DNA of 64,000 nucleotides from Embleya hyalina (GTDB lineage Bacteria; Actinomycetota; Actinomycetes; Streptomycetales; Streptomycetaceae), in the NCBI RefSeq assembly GCF_003967355.1, contig NZ_BIFH01000014.1:468031-532030 (forward strand), in the 5' to 3' direction. The first letter of the stretch is position 1. Each line of letters begins with the position of its first letter. A program made the translations under genes and the position numbers. The notes below the pieces were generated by a model. That model did no database searches, was not told the origin of the DNA, and was given only the letters and a program-made list of their open reading frames with translations. This document shows, piece by piece, positions 34,095-42,935 of the stretch.

Positions 34095-35065
34095 GAGGGC
34101 GACTCCGTGGTGGTGCGCGCGATGCGGCGTGGACGGGGGATGCGGCCGGTGAGCCGGCCCGGCGGCGCGCCGCCGCGCCGGCCGCGCGAACGGGTGGCCA
34201 GGAACAGCGCGACCAGGGTCATCACGTAGGGCGCGGCGTCGGCGGCCTGCTGGGGCATGCCCTCGCCCTGGAGCCGGAAGCCGATCGCCTCGACCAGCCC
34301 GAACAGGATGCCGGCGAGCAGCACCCCGACCGGCAGCGCCCGGCCGAGCATCACCGCGACCACGGCGATCCACCCGCGACCGGCGGTCATGTTCTCCGAG
34401 AACAGGGTCACGTTGCCCAACGCGAGCTGCGCGCCCGCGAGTCCGCACAGCGCGCCCGAGGTCAGGATCGCGGCGTAGCGGTAGCGGGCCACGCTCACCC
34501 CGAGCGACTGGGCCGCCTCCGGAGCCTCGCCGACGCCGCGCAGCCGCACACCCCACGGGTGCCGGGACAGCAGGACGGCGATCACCACGACCGCGACCCA
34601 GGACAGGTACACCAGCGGCGAGTGGCCGGACAGCGCCCGACCGACGAAGGGCACCGACTCCAGGCCGGGGATGTCCACCGGCCGCAGGCCCTGGAGGTCG
34701 GGGTCGCCGAAGGTGCCCTGCTTGCCGAAGACGGTACGCAGGAGGAAGCCGGTCAGGCCGACCGCGAGCAGGTTCAGCGCGATGCACAGCACCACCGCGT
34801 CGGCGCCGAGGGTGACCGCGCCGATGGCGAGCAGCAGGGAGAAGACCATCGCGGCCAGGACCGCGGAGATCACCCCGATCCACACGCTGCCGCCGAACCA
34901 GCTGCCGGTGACGGCGGCGAAGCAGCCGATCAGCATGGTGCCTTCGAGGGACACGTTGAACACGCCCGCGCGTTCGCACAGCGCGCCGCCGAGGGCGGCG
35001 AACAGGATCGGGGTGAGGGCGCGCAGGGCGGAGAAGATCAGTTCGGCGTCGAAGGACATGGTCAC
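34091..35065 (-). CDS. ABC transporter permease (nucleoside importer, second permease)
   Basis: A 324-residue multi-helix inner membrane permease of the BPD_transp_2 (branched-chain/sugar/nucleoside) type. Typical segments are LFAALGGALCERAGVFNVSL, ILTSGALCGLAGAQLALGN and VAVMLGRALPVGVLLAGILF. The C-terminal 40 residues are Arg/Pro-rich and cytoplasmic. It overlaps its neighbours on both sides by four bases. It pairs with the upstream larger permease, as in NupQ/YufQ-type systems fed by BMP lipoproteins. The start may be GTG 35065 or ATG 35059. Confidence 0.92.
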   Translation of the reverse strand: MTMSFDAELIFSALRALTPILFAALGGALCERAGVFNVSLEGTMLIGCFAAVTGSWFGGSVWIGVISAVLAAMVFSLLLAIGAVTLGADAVVLCIALNLLAVGLTGFLLRTVFGKQGTFGDPDLQGLRPVDIPGLESVPFVGRALSGHSPLVYLSWVAVVVIAVLLSRHPWGVRLRGVGEAPEAAQSLGVSVARYRYAAILTSGALCGLAGAQLALGNVTLFSENMTAGRGWIAVVAVMLGRALPVGVLLAGILFGLVEAIGFRLQGEGMPQQAADAAPYVMTLVALFLATRSRGRRGGAPPGRLTGRIPRPRRIARTTTESPS

Positions 35066-36261
35066 TTACCTCCGTCGCCGCGCGCGGGGGCGGGCGCGGT
35101 CGTTTCGGGATCCGGCGGCGATGCGGTGGCGGGTGGTCCCGGGTCGGCCCCGCGCCCGAGTCGGCGCAACCAACCGCCCTTGCGGAACACCCCGCCGCGC
35201 ACGGCCAGGAAGATGATCACGACGGCCTGGAGCACCGAGGTCAACTGCTGCGGCACGGCGGTCTCCTGCTCCATGCCGAAGCCGCCGATGGTCAGCGCGC
35301 CGAAGAAGAAGCCGGCCGCGACCGTGCCCAGCGGGGAGGCGGCGGCGAGCAGCGCGGCGAGCAGCCCCGTCCAGGTGTGGCCGGGTGTGGTCAGTGAGCC
35401 GTCGACCAGCCGGTACGGGAAGCCGAGTACGGCGATCGCGCCGACCAGGCCGGCGAGCGACCCGGAGGCGAACATCAGCCGCAGGGTCAGCCGGGCCCGG
35501 TCCACCCCGGCGTAGCCGGCGAAGCGCGCACCCAGGCCGGTCATCCGCACCTCGTAGCCGGCCGCGGTGCGGTGGTCGACCACGAAGTAGACCAGCGCGG
35601 CGAGCCCGATCAGCACGATGCCCACGCTGACCCCGGTGCCGGCGCCGGATCCGGCGGCGAACTCGGGCAGCTTGACGCCCTCGGGCAGCCGATCGGTCTG
35701 CGGGATGCCGGAGCCCTTCTGGAGCAGGGGGAAGCGCACCATGTAAGACACGAACGACATCGCCGGGTAGCTCAGCAACAGGCTGCTGACCAACAGCGGG
35801 ACGCCGCAGCGGGTCTCCAGGACGGCGGCGAGCGCGGCCCACAGACCGCCCGCGAGCATGCCCGCGAGCAGGGCCAGGACCACGGTGATCGCGCTGGGGA
35901 AGGGCGAGTACAGGCCGACCGAGACGGCGGCCAGGCCGCCCAGGACGAGTTGGCCGTCGCCGCCGAGGTTGACCAGGCCCGCGCGCAGCGGGATGGCCAG
36001 CGCCAGGGCCAGGCCGACGATCGGGATGCTCTCGCCGAGCGTGTCGCCGATGCCCTCGGAGCCGAACGCCCCGGTGAATACCGCGCGATAGGCGGTGAAC
36101 GGGTCGGCGCCGGTGCCGGCCAGGATGATCGCGCCGAGCAGCAGCGCGGCCACGATGGACCCGGTGACCGGGGAGAGCACCGCGCCACGCAGGCGCAGGG
36201 CGGCGTACCGGGCCGGTCCGGGGGCGTGCTCGATGGCCGTACCGGCCTTGATGGCAGTCAT
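35062..36261 (-). CDS. ABC transporter permease (nucleoside importer, first permease)
   Basis: A 399-residue permease with about nine hydrophobic segments. Landmarks include GSEGIGDTLGESIPIVGLAL, AGLVNLGGDGQLVLGGLAAV and LAGLVGAIAVLGFPYRLVDG, the NupP/YufP-type pattern. The C-terminus is a charged Pro-rich tail. It follows the ATPase gene after 13 bases and overlaps the second permease gene by four, so the complex is made as a unit. Confidence 0.92.
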   Translation of the reverse strand: MTAIKAGTAIEHAPGPARYAALRLRGAVLSPVTGSIVAALLLGAIILAGTGADPFTAYRAVFTGAFGSEGIGDTLGESIPIVGLALALAIPLRAGLVNLGGDGQLVLGGLAAVSVGLYSPFPSAITVVLALLAGMLAGGLWAALAAVLETRCGVPLLVSSLLLSYPAMSFVSYMVRFPLLQKGSGIPQTDRLPEGVKLPEFAAGSGAGTGVSVGIVLIGLAALVYFVVDHRTAAGYEVRMTGLGARFAGYAGVDRARLTLRLMFASGSLAGLVGAIAVLGFPYRLVDGSLTTPGHTWTGLLAALLAAASPLGTVAAGFFFGALTIGGFGMEQETAVPQQLTSVLQAVVIIFLAVRGGVFRKGGWLRRLGRGADPGPPATASPPDPETTAPAPARGDGGK

Positions 36262-36274
36262 GTCTGATAACCCG

Positions 36275-37885
36275 TCAGGCCAGGTGGGCGGTGGTCGGTG
36301 CGGGGTCGGAATCGGGGCCCGGGTCGGGGTCGACGGTCGCCTCGATCGTGCCGCCCGCCATGGCCAGGCCGATCCGGTGCGGGTCGGCCTCGGCGCGCGG
36401 GAGTTCGGCGACGACGCGGCCCTCGTACATGACCAGGACCCGGTCGGCCAGTGCCAGGATCTCGCTCAGCTCGGCGGAGACGAGCAGTACGCCGTGGCCG
36501 GCGTCGCGATACTCCACCAGGCGCGCGTGGATGTTCTCGATCGAGCCGATGTCCACGCCCCGGGTGGGCTGTTCGACCAGGAGCAGCGGTGCGTCGTGGG
36601 TGATCTCCCGGCCCAGGATGGCCTTTTGCTGGTTGCCGCCGGACAGGGTGCCGATGGTCACCGCGGGGGAGGCGGCCTTGACCCCGAAGCGCTCGATCAC
36701 CCGCGTCGCGTGTTCGCGGATCGCGCTCCGGCGCAGGAAGCCGCCTCGGGTGACGAGCGGCGCGGTGCGGTGGAATCCCATCGCCAGGTTGTCCGCCAGC
36801 GAGGCGTCGCGCGCGGCGCCGACCGTGGCCCGGTCCTCGGGGACGTAGGCCAGACCGGCCGCACGCCGCCGCTGTACCGAGGCGCCGCTCACGTCCCGAC
36901 CGGCCACCAGTACCCGACCCTCGGTCGCGGGCCGCAACCCGGCCAGGGCCTCGACCAACTCGCTCTGCCCGTTGCCCGCCACGCCCGCCACGCCGACGAT
37001 CTCGCCGGCCCGTACGGTCAGCGACACGTCCTCGACCAGCGGTTTGGCGCCGCGCCCGGCCGACACGGTGAGCCCGCGCACCTCCAGCACGTCGGCGGCC
37101 GGGACGCCGGCCGGGTGGGTGCGGTCCAGGTCGATCCGCCGGCCCGTCATGGCCAGCGCGATCTCGGCCGGCGTGGTCTCGGCGGTGGCGAGGCGGGCGG
37201 TGACCCGGCCGTCGCGCAGCACGGTGACGCGGTCGGCGACCGCCATCACCTCGCCCAGTTTGTGGGTGACGAGCAACACGGTGCGCCCGGAGCGGGCGAG
37301 GCCGCGGATCACCTCCAGGAGGCGATCGGCCTCGGCGGGGGTGAGTACGGCGGTGGGCTCGTCCAGGATCAGCACGCGCGCGTCGCGGTAGAGCAGCTTG
37401 AGGATCTCCACCCGCTGCTGCACGCCGACCGGCAGGTCGGCGACGCGCGCGTCGGGCGGTACGCGCAGGCCGTGCGTCTCGACCAGTTCGGCGACCCGGG
37501 CCCGGGCGGCGGCCCGGTCGACCAGGCCGCGTCGGGTCGGCTCGTCGCCGTAGACCACGTTCTCGGTGACGGTCAGGGAAGGGAAGAGCTTGAACCCCTG
37601 GTGCACCATGCCCAGTCCGGCCGCGATCGCCTGGACCGGCGAGCCGAAGGAGTGCTCGGCGCCGCGCAGCAGGATGCGGCCGGCGTCCGGGCGTTGCAGG
37701 CCGTACAGGATCGACATCAGGGTCGACTTGCCCGCGCCGTTCTCGCCCATGACGGCGTGGATCTCGCCGGTCTCCACGCGCAGATCCACCCGGTCGTTGG
37801 CCAGCACGCCGGGGAAGCGCCGGACGATGCCGCGCATCTCGACCTCGGCGAAGTCACCGGGGGCGGCGGCGTGCTGATCGTTCAT
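36275..37885 (-). CDS. ABC transporter ATP-binding protein with two ATPase domains (nucleoside importer)
   Basis: A 536-residue protein with two tandem ABC domains, as in NupO/RbsA-type importers. The first domain has Walker A GENGAGKST and Walker B VLILDEPTAVL. The second has a weaker Walker A (GVAGNGQSE), the signature LSGGNQQKAILGRE and LLLVEQPTRGVD. This unequal pair is normal for the group. It energises the two permeases. A gap of 95 bases separates it from the upstream lipoprotein gene. The last 20 residues are a low-complexity acidic and Pro-rich tail. Confidence 0.94.
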   Translation of the reverse strand: MNDQHAAAPGDFAEVEMRGIVRRFPGVLANDRVDLRVETGEIHAVMGENGAGKSTLMSILYGLQRPDAGRILLRGAEHSFGSPVQAIAAGLGMVHQGFKLFPSLTVTENVVYGDEPTRRGLVDRAAARARVAELVETHGLRVPPDARVADLPVGVQQRVEILKLLYRDARVLILDEPTAVLTPAEADRLLEVIRGLARSGRTVLLVTHKLGEVMAVADRVTVLRDGRVTARLATAETTPAEIALAMTGRRIDLDRTHPAGVPAADVLEVRGLTVSAGRGAKPLVEDVSLTVRAGEIVGVAGVAGNGQSELVEALAGLRPATEGRVLVAGRDVSGASVQRRRAAGLAYVPEDRATVGAARDASLADNLAMGFHRTAPLVTRGGFLRRSAIREHATRVIERFGVKAASPAVTIGTLSGGNQQKAILGREITHDAPLLLVEQPTRGVDIGSIENIHARLVEYRDAGHGVLLVSAELSEILALADRVLVMYEGRVVAELPRAEADPHRIGLAMAGGTIEATVDPDPGPDSDPAPTTAHLA

Positions 37886-37980
37886 CGGGCGTCTCTCCGG
37901 TGGGAAGGGGGCGGTGGGGCGGGCGTTCGCCGGGGTCGGGCGCGGTGTGCGTCGCGCCCGACCCCGGCTCGCGGCCCGGG

Positions 37981-39057
37981 CTACTTGGCGGCGGCCGGGT
38001 CGGCCACGGTGACGGTGCCCGCCACGATCCGGTCGCGCAGGTCCTGGACGGTCTTGATCACCTCGGGACGCTGGGCGATCAGGCACTGCGAGGTCTCCAC
38101 GCCGCTCTCCAGGCCGGTGAGGGTGATGCCGCCCTCCTTGAGACCGTAGGAGGTGACGCCGCCGGGCTTGCCGCCGACGATCTGCTCGACGCCCTTGTCC
38201 ACCGCGACGTCGGTGCGCTTGATCACGTTGTCCACGACCGTGCCGGGTGCCGCCGAGCACTGGTTGACGTCCACGCCGAACGCCTGGAGGCCGGCCGACT
38301 TGGCCGCGTTGAACACGCCGAGGTTGCCCGCGGCGGAGGCGGCGCCCATCACCTGGTCGACGTCCTTGGCCTTGAGCGACGCGGTCTGCTCGCCGGCTCG
38401 GGCCGGGTCGTTGAACGGCTTCTGGCCGCCGACGAAGAGCTGGGTGAAGGAGCTTGCCGGGTTGGTCTGCTTGGCGCCCGCCCCGAACGGGTCGGAGAAG
38501 CGGCGGATCTGCGGGCTGTCCAGCGCGACCACCGCGCCGACCTTGCCGCTCTTGGTCAGCAGGCCCGCCTCGGCGCCGGCGAGGAAGGTGCCCTCGTGCT
38601 CGCGGAAGGTGGCGCAGGTGATGTTCGGGTACGGCTTGGTGGTGCACGAGTCCACGAACAGGAACTGCTGCTTCGGGTTGGCCTCGGCCTGCTGGGCCAG
38701 CACGTCGGCGAACTCGAAGCCGACCGCCACCACGACGGCGGGCTTCTGCCGGACCGCGGCCTCGACGTTCTGCTGGATCGCGCTGGTGTCCTTGCTCTCC
38801 AGGACGGTCGCGGTGCCGCCGGCCTTCTTGGCCGCGTTCTGCGCGCCGGTGGCGGCCAGCTTCAGGAAGTCGTTGACGCCGATCGGCTCCGGGGTGACCA
38901 GCACCACGTTCTTGCCGGCGCCGCCGCCCGTGCCGCCGGCGGCCGGGGTGTTGCCCTTGTCCTTGTCGGCGGAGGCGTTGCACGCGGTGGCGGCCAGCGC
39001 GGTGCCGACGAGGAGACCGGCCACGGCGAGGCGGTGGCGGAAGGTGTTGCGGTACAT
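37981..39057 (-). CDS. BMP-family ABC transporter substrate-binding lipoprotein
   Basis: A 358-residue exported lipoprotein: basic start (MYRNTFRHRL), hydrophobic core and lipobox LAATAC with the acylated Cys at residue 26. The mature part is a periplasmic-binding fold of the Bmp/Med type (KNVVLVTPEPIGVNDFLKLA, QFLFVDSCTTKPYPNITC, ATFREHEGTFLAGAEAGLL). Characterised members bind purine nucleosides. It is the first gene of the transporter set and the likely specificity determinant for uptake. A run of Gly follows the Cys as a flexible linker. Confidence 0.93.
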   Translation of the reverse strand: MYRNTFRHRLAVAGLLVGTALAATACNASADKDKGNTPAAGGTGGGAGKNVVLVTPEPIGVNDFLKLAATGAQNAAKKAGGTATVLESKDTSAIQQNVEAAVRQKPAVVVAVGFEFADVLAQQAEANPKQQFLFVDSCTTKPYPNITCATFREHEGTFLAGAEAGLLTKSGKVGAVVALDSPQIRRFSDPFGAGAKQTNPASSFTQLFVGGQKPFNDPARAGEQTASLKAKDVDQVMGAASAAGNLGVFNAAKSAGLQAFGVDVNQCSAAPGTVVDNVIKRTDVAVDKGVEQIVGGKPGGVTSYGLKEGGITLTGLESGVETSQCLIAQRPEVIKTVQDLRDRIVAGTVTVADPAAAK

Positions 39058-39222
39058 GAGCGTCCTTGGGAGGAGTGTCGACGCCGGTGGTGCCGTGTGG
39101 CGTCGGTGGTTCGGGGACGGAAACCTCGCGATCCCGGATTCGGGTCCCGGGATCGCCGGTGCTGTGGGATCAGCGGACGATGCGGTGCGAACGGCGCGGG
39201 CTTGCCGGTGCGGGACGACCGG

Positions 39223-39372
39223 TCAGTGGGAGCACCGACAACAGCGGTCGGTGCGGCGCGCACCGGCGTCGAGGACGCCGCGCTCGTCGGGCGAAAGGGG
39301 CGGACGGTGACACGCCATGGAGCAGCCGCGGCACTCGATGCGTACGTTGTCACAACGCCACGTTTCGGCCAC
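39223..39372 (-). CDS. Small Cys-rich protein, putative zinc-binding
   Basis: A 49-residue reading frame starts at GTG 39372, six bases after a perfect AAGGAG, and ends at TGA 39223-39225. It reads MAETWRCDNVRIECRGCSMA and later RTDRCCRCSH. Seven Cys (7, 14, 17, 21, 44, 45, 47) and two His (22, 49) suggest one or two small zinc-bound knuckles. No known family comes to mind. It lies 165 bases upstream of the nucleoside-binding lipoprotein gene in the same direction and downstream of the dyads, so it could be the first gene of that operon and a regulator or adaptor. It is short enough to be missed by usual gene callers. Confidence 0.55.
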   Translation of the reverse strand: MAETWRCDNVRIECRGCSMACHRPPLSPDERGVLDAGARRTDRCCRCSH

Positions 39373-39414
39373 AGCCGGCTCCTTTCCGATCGAACCAGAC
39401 ACGCTCGAATGTCG

Positions 39415-39429
39415 ATGTGATGATCACAT
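39415..39429. promoter_or_regulatory. Perfect dyad ATGTGAT-G-ATCACAT
   Basis: Seven-base arms around a single base, located 43 bases upstream of the small Cys-rich gene start. The inner TGTGA-TGA-TCACA pattern has CRP/GntR-like spacing. It is a candidate operator for the nucleoside-uptake operon. Confidence 0.45.
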
Positions 39430-39491
39430 GTGACTGGTTTCGGGGGGAGGTTAGCACCCTCACCAGGCACTTCTCTCACTTGTTCAGGATG

Positions 39492-39506
39492 TGGACAGAT
39501 TGTCCA
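39492..39506. promoter_or_regulatory. Perfect dyad TGGACA-GAT-TGTCCA
   Basis: Six-base perfect arms around three bases, 206 bases upstream of mtnA and in the same divergent region as the other dyad. The form resembles operators of GntR/HutC-type regulators. The regulator itself is not encoded nearby. Confidence 0.45.
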
Positions 39507-39712
39507 TGATGTGGCCGATGGGTGGGTCGTGGGATACGCGTGTTCGTCCCGGATGGCGGGTGTGGGTCTGCCGGGCACCGGGCGGCGACGTAGCATCCGT
39601 GGTGCCGGACCGCGCGGTTGCCCGCGTCCGCCGCCGCACCGCGGCCTGCCTGCGGGCCGGTGTTCGCGCCGCCCGCGCGGCGCTCGTCCCACCCGCCCGG
39701 AAAGGACCCCCG

Positions 39713-40708
39713 ATGGCCTCCGAGATACGCTCGCTCGCCTGGCACGACACCGGCCTGCGGCTGCTCGACCAGACCGCGCTGCCGCAGCGCGTCGTGTACC
39801 TCGACATCACCGAGGTGGACGCGCTGATCGACGCGATCCGCCGACTCGCGGTGCGCGGCGCCCCGGCGCTCGGTGCGGCGGGCGCGTACGGCGTCGCGGT
39901 GGCGATGCGGCAGGGTGGGCGGGAGGGCTGGGACGCGGCGCGACTGGCCGCGGAGATCGGGCGGATCCGGGACGCCCGGCCGACCGCGGTCAACCTCGCC
40001 GGCGGCGTGGACCGGGTGTTGCCGTTCGCGGCCGAGGGTGTGGAGGCGGTGCTCGCCGAGGCGGACGCGGTGGTCCGGGAGGACGTCGAGGCCAATCACG
40101 CGATCGGCCGGCACGGCGCCGACTGGATCCTGTCCCGGGTCGGACGTCGTCCGCTGCGGGTGCTCACCCACTGCAACACCGGATCGCTGGCCACCGCCGG
40201 GTGGGGGACCGCGCTGGGCATCGTGCGCGAACTGCACGCGCGCGGCGTGTTGGAGGTCGTGTACGTCGACGAGACCCGCCCGCTGCTCCAGGGATCCCGG
40301 TTGACCGCCTGGGAGTTGGCCCAGGAGGGCATCGCGCACCTGGTCCAGCCGGACGGCGCGGCGGCGAGCACGATCCTGCGCGGGTTGGTGGACGTCGCGG
40401 TGATCGGGGCGGACCGGATCGCGGCCAACGGCGACACGGCGAACAAGATCGGGTCCGTGGGCGTGGCGCTGGCCTGCGCCGACGCGGGCATCCCGTTCGT
40501 GGTCGCGGCACCGCTGACCACCTTCGACGACGCGACGGCGCACGGGGACGAGATCACCATCGAGGAGCGGCCCGAGTCGGAGGTGTTGGAGGTGGCCGGC
40601 GTGCGGGTCGCACCGGTCGAATCGCGGGCGTTCAACCCGGCGTTCGACGTCACGCCGGCGCGGTTGATCAGCGTGATCGTGAACGAGGCGGGTGTGCGGG
40701 AGTACTGA
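39713..40708 (+). CDS. mtnA: S-methyl-5-thioribose-1-phosphate isomerase
   Basis: A 331-residue isomerase related to eIF2B that converts methylthioribose-1-phosphate to methylthioribulose-1-phosphate. Landmarks are IRRLAVRGAPALGAAGAYGV, the catalytic Cys in LTHCNTGSLATAGWGTALG (residue ~158), YVDETRPLLQGSRLTAWEL, the catalytic Asp in IGADRIAANGDTANKIG and the terminal ARLISVIVNEAG. GGAAAGGA precedes ATG 39713. It is divergent from the nucleoside importer operon and 220 bases upstream of mtnB. Together with mtnB, mtnC and mtnD in this window it supplies the later steps of methionine salvage. Confidence 0.96.
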   Translation: MASEIRSLAWHDTGLRLLDQTALPQRVVYLDITEVDALIDAIRRLAVRGAPALGAAGAYGVAVAMRQGGREGWDAARLAAEIGRIRDARPTAVNLAGGVDRVLPFAAEGVEAVLAEADAVVREDVEANHAIGRHGADWILSRVGRRPLRVLTHCNTGSLATAGWGTALGIVRELHARGVLEVVYVDETRPLLQGSRLTAWELAQEGIAHLVQPDGAAASTILRGLVDVAVIGADRIAANGDTANKIGSVGVALACADAGIPFVVAAPLTTFDDATAHGDEITIEERPESEVLEVAGVRVAPVESRAFNPAFDVTPARLISVIVNEAGVREY

Positions 40709-40928
40709 GCGCGGCCCCGGCGCCGATGCGCCCGGAGGGTCGGGTGTCGATCCGCGCCGGGCGACGACGGCCGACCCATCCGTTTCGCGCGGCTCGCTCC
40801 ATCCACATCCGTCCCGATCCGGGGTCGGCCCGCCCCGGGTGCGAGGATGGCTCGTCGGCCCCGGCCCCGAGGCCCGGACCGGCCCCCACCCACCGCAACC
40901 TCGTGAACGACACAGTGAGGAACCTCCC

Positions 40929-41573
40929 ATGACGACCCCCGACGCCGGAATCCCCGCCTCGGTCTCGGATCCCGTCCACGCCGCCGGGGCCATCCTCGCC
41001 CGGGAGGCCGCGCGCTTCGCCGGACTCGGCTGGATGCGCGGTACCTCCGGCAATCTGTCCGTGGTGCTCTCCCGCGACCCGCTGCGGCTCGCGGTCACCG
41101 CCTCCGGCCTGGACAAGGGCGAACTGGCGACGGACGACCTGGTCGTGGTGGACGCGACCGGCACACCGGTTCCCGAGGCGGCGAGCACCCCGCCGCGCCG
41201 ACCGTCCGCCGAGGCCGGCCTGCACGCCCGGGTGGTCGCGCTGACCGGGGCCGGCGCGGTCTTCCACGTGCACACCCTGGCCGCGGTGCGCGCGGGCAAG
41301 CGCTGGCCGGCCGGGATCGAACTGCGCGACCTGGAAATGCTCAAGGGCATCGGCCGTTCCGCGCACGACGAGACGGTCACCATCCCGGTGATCGACAACA
41401 GCCAGGACATGACCGAACTCGGCGACCGTCTGGAGGCGGCCCTGGTCCCCGGCGTGCCCGCGGTCGTCGTCGCCTCGCACGGGATGTACGTCTGGGGCGA
41501 GACCCCGATCCAGGCCCGCCACCACGTCGAGATCGTCGAGTGGCTCCTCGAATACCGCATGGCCGAGGACTGA
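40929..41573 (+). CDS. mtnB: Methylthioribulose-1-phosphate dehydratase
   Basis: A 214-residue class II aldolase-fold enzyme that dehydrates methylthioribulose-1-phosphate to the diketo compound used by MtnC. Landmarks are LGWMRGTSGNLSVVLSRDP near residue 35, the zinc ligands in FHVHTLAAV and the C-terminal ASHGMYVWGETPIQARHH. GAGGAACC precedes the ATG. The 220-bp gap after mtnA is antisense-type sequence with no extra gene. It converges on the LysR gene with about 105 bases between. Confidence 0.94.
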   Translation: MTTPDAGIPASVSDPVHAAGAILAREAARFAGLGWMRGTSGNLSVVLSRDPLRLAVTASGLDKGELATDDLVVVDATGTPVPEAASTPPRRPSAEAGLHARVVALTGAGAVFHVHTLAAVRAGKRWPAGIELRDLEMLKGIGRSAHDETVTIPVIDNSQDMTELGDRLEAALVPGVPAVVVASHGMYVWGETPIQARHHVEIVEWLLEYRMAED

Positions 41574-41678
41574 GCCTCGACGAACGGCCCCGCGGCCCCA
41601 TCCGGACTCCGGACCCGAATCCCGAAGTCCGGAACGCGGCCGGGCCGGCGGGCAGCCCACGCGATCCCGGGGTTCGGG

Positions 41679-42662
41679 TTACGTGCGGCCGCGGGTCTGG
41701 CCGTCGTAGCGCAGGATCGGGCTGTCCTCGCGCAGCAGGCGTTGACGATAGGCGACGGCCAGCCAGGCGGCCTCGCGGTAGGCGGCCTCCAACTCGTGAT
41801 ACACCGTGTCGATCAGCGCGGGCGCGGGGCCGTTCTCGGTGCGAAAGGCCAGGAACAGCCGTACCGCGAGCGGATCCCCGGCCAGCGGACGCACCGCCAT
41901 GTCGGGACGCGGACGGGAGGTGGGCTGGCAGGGCGTGACCACCTCGCCGATCGCGACCAGGGAGGCCGCGGTCAGGTAATCCCCGTGCAGGATCCGGGGG
42001 TTGATGCCCGCTTCGGACAACACCTCGCGCAGGCCCTCCCATTCGCCGTCCACACTCGGATCGACCATCCACTGGTCGTCGGCCAACTCGGCGAGTTTGA
42101 CCTCCGGTTCGGTCACCGCCGGATGATCCGGGGACAGGGCGATGAACTGCGGTTCCCGTTCGACGAGTACGCGGCGGCGCATCCCGTCCGGGACGCGCAG
42201 CGGGAAGCCCTCGACCTCGTGCACGAACGCCACGTCGAGCTGGCCGGCGGCGACCATCCCGAGCAGCGTGCTCGCCGATACGTCCACCCGGAGATAGGTG
42301 TCGGTGGTGGGCAGGCGCAGCCGAAGTCGGCGCAACCAGTCGGCGATCACCCGGTTCGCGGTGCCGCCGATGCGCAGGTTCGGCCCGGCGGTGCGGACCG
42401 CCTCGGCCTGGGTGTCGATGACCAAAGCGCTCATCTCGGCCATGATGGGTCGGGCCCGGTGCAGCATCGTGAGGCCGAGGGGGGTGGGTCGGCTGCCGGT
42501 CCGGTCGCGCACGAACAGGGGGGCGCCCAGGGCGTTTTCGATGCGTCTTAGCTGGGCGGTCAACGAGGGCTGGGTCATGCCGAGCAACCTGGCCGCCGCG
42601 TGCAGGCTGCCGGTGTCGCCGATGGCACACAGTGCGCGGAGGTGCCTCACCTCGAGCTCCAT
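41679..42662 (-). CDS. LysR-family transcriptional regulator (SnpR-like)
   Basis: A 327-residue LysR regulator. The N-terminal winged helix reads RHLRALCAIGDTGSLHAAAR, then MTQPSLTAQLRRIENALGAP, followed by the linker helix and an effector domain (VASDQ-type region from residue ~95). It is divergent from a snapalysin gene 273 bases away. In several Streptomyces a LysR gene sits in exactly this position and activates the neutral protease gene, so the same role is likely here. ATG 42662 is used; no strong ribosome binding site helps decide. Confidence 0.9.
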   Translation of the reverse strand: MELEVRHLRALCAIGDTGSLHAAARLLGMTQPSLTAQLRRIENALGAPLFVRDRTGSRPTPLGLTMLHRARPIMAEMSALVIDTQAEAVRTAGPNLRIGGTANRVIADWLRRLRLRLPTTDTYLRVDVSASTLLGMVAAGQLDVAFVHEVEGFPLRVPDGMRRRVLVEREPQFIALSPDHPAVTEPEVKLAELADDQWMVDPSVDGEWEGLREVLSEAGINPRILHGDYLTAASLVAIGEVVTPCQPTSRPRPDMAVRPLAGDPLAVRLFLAFRTENGPAPALIDTVYHELEAAYREAAWLAVAYRQRLLREDSPILRYDGQTRGRT

Positions 42663-42935
42663 GATGCGGAGGATAGGACGCTCCACCGAGGTCGTACCAG
42701 ACACGTGTGGACGCGAGATCGACCGCGGGCGGTGAATCCGCCGTAACACGATGCGTGGATGGCCGGTAACGGTGCGGGAACGGGGGGCGATGCCGCGGGG
42801 ACGGTGCGGGAACGGCACGGGAACGGGCGGTGATACGACCGTGCTATCGCCGATTGTCATCATCCGGGCCGGACCGGGCGCCCATGAGACTCGTTTCCGC
42901 ACCGAACTGGTCTTCGGCACCCAAGGAGCACCGCC

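Larger units (their letters stand above)
39058..39712. other. Divergent control region between transporter operon and mtnAB
   Basis: This 655-bp region separates the minus-strand nucleoside-uptake genes from plus-strand mtnAB. It contains one small Cys-rich gene on the minus strand (39223-39372) and two perfect dyads (39415-39429 and 39492-39506), described separately. I see nothing else gene-like; 39510-39700 gives only antisense-type translations. Confidence 0.7.

Noticed and set aside
39478..39720. Plus-strand upstream extension of mtnA
   Set aside because: The extension is Arg/Pro-rich and contains the dyad; the conserved MtnA start with a ribosome binding site is at 39713.
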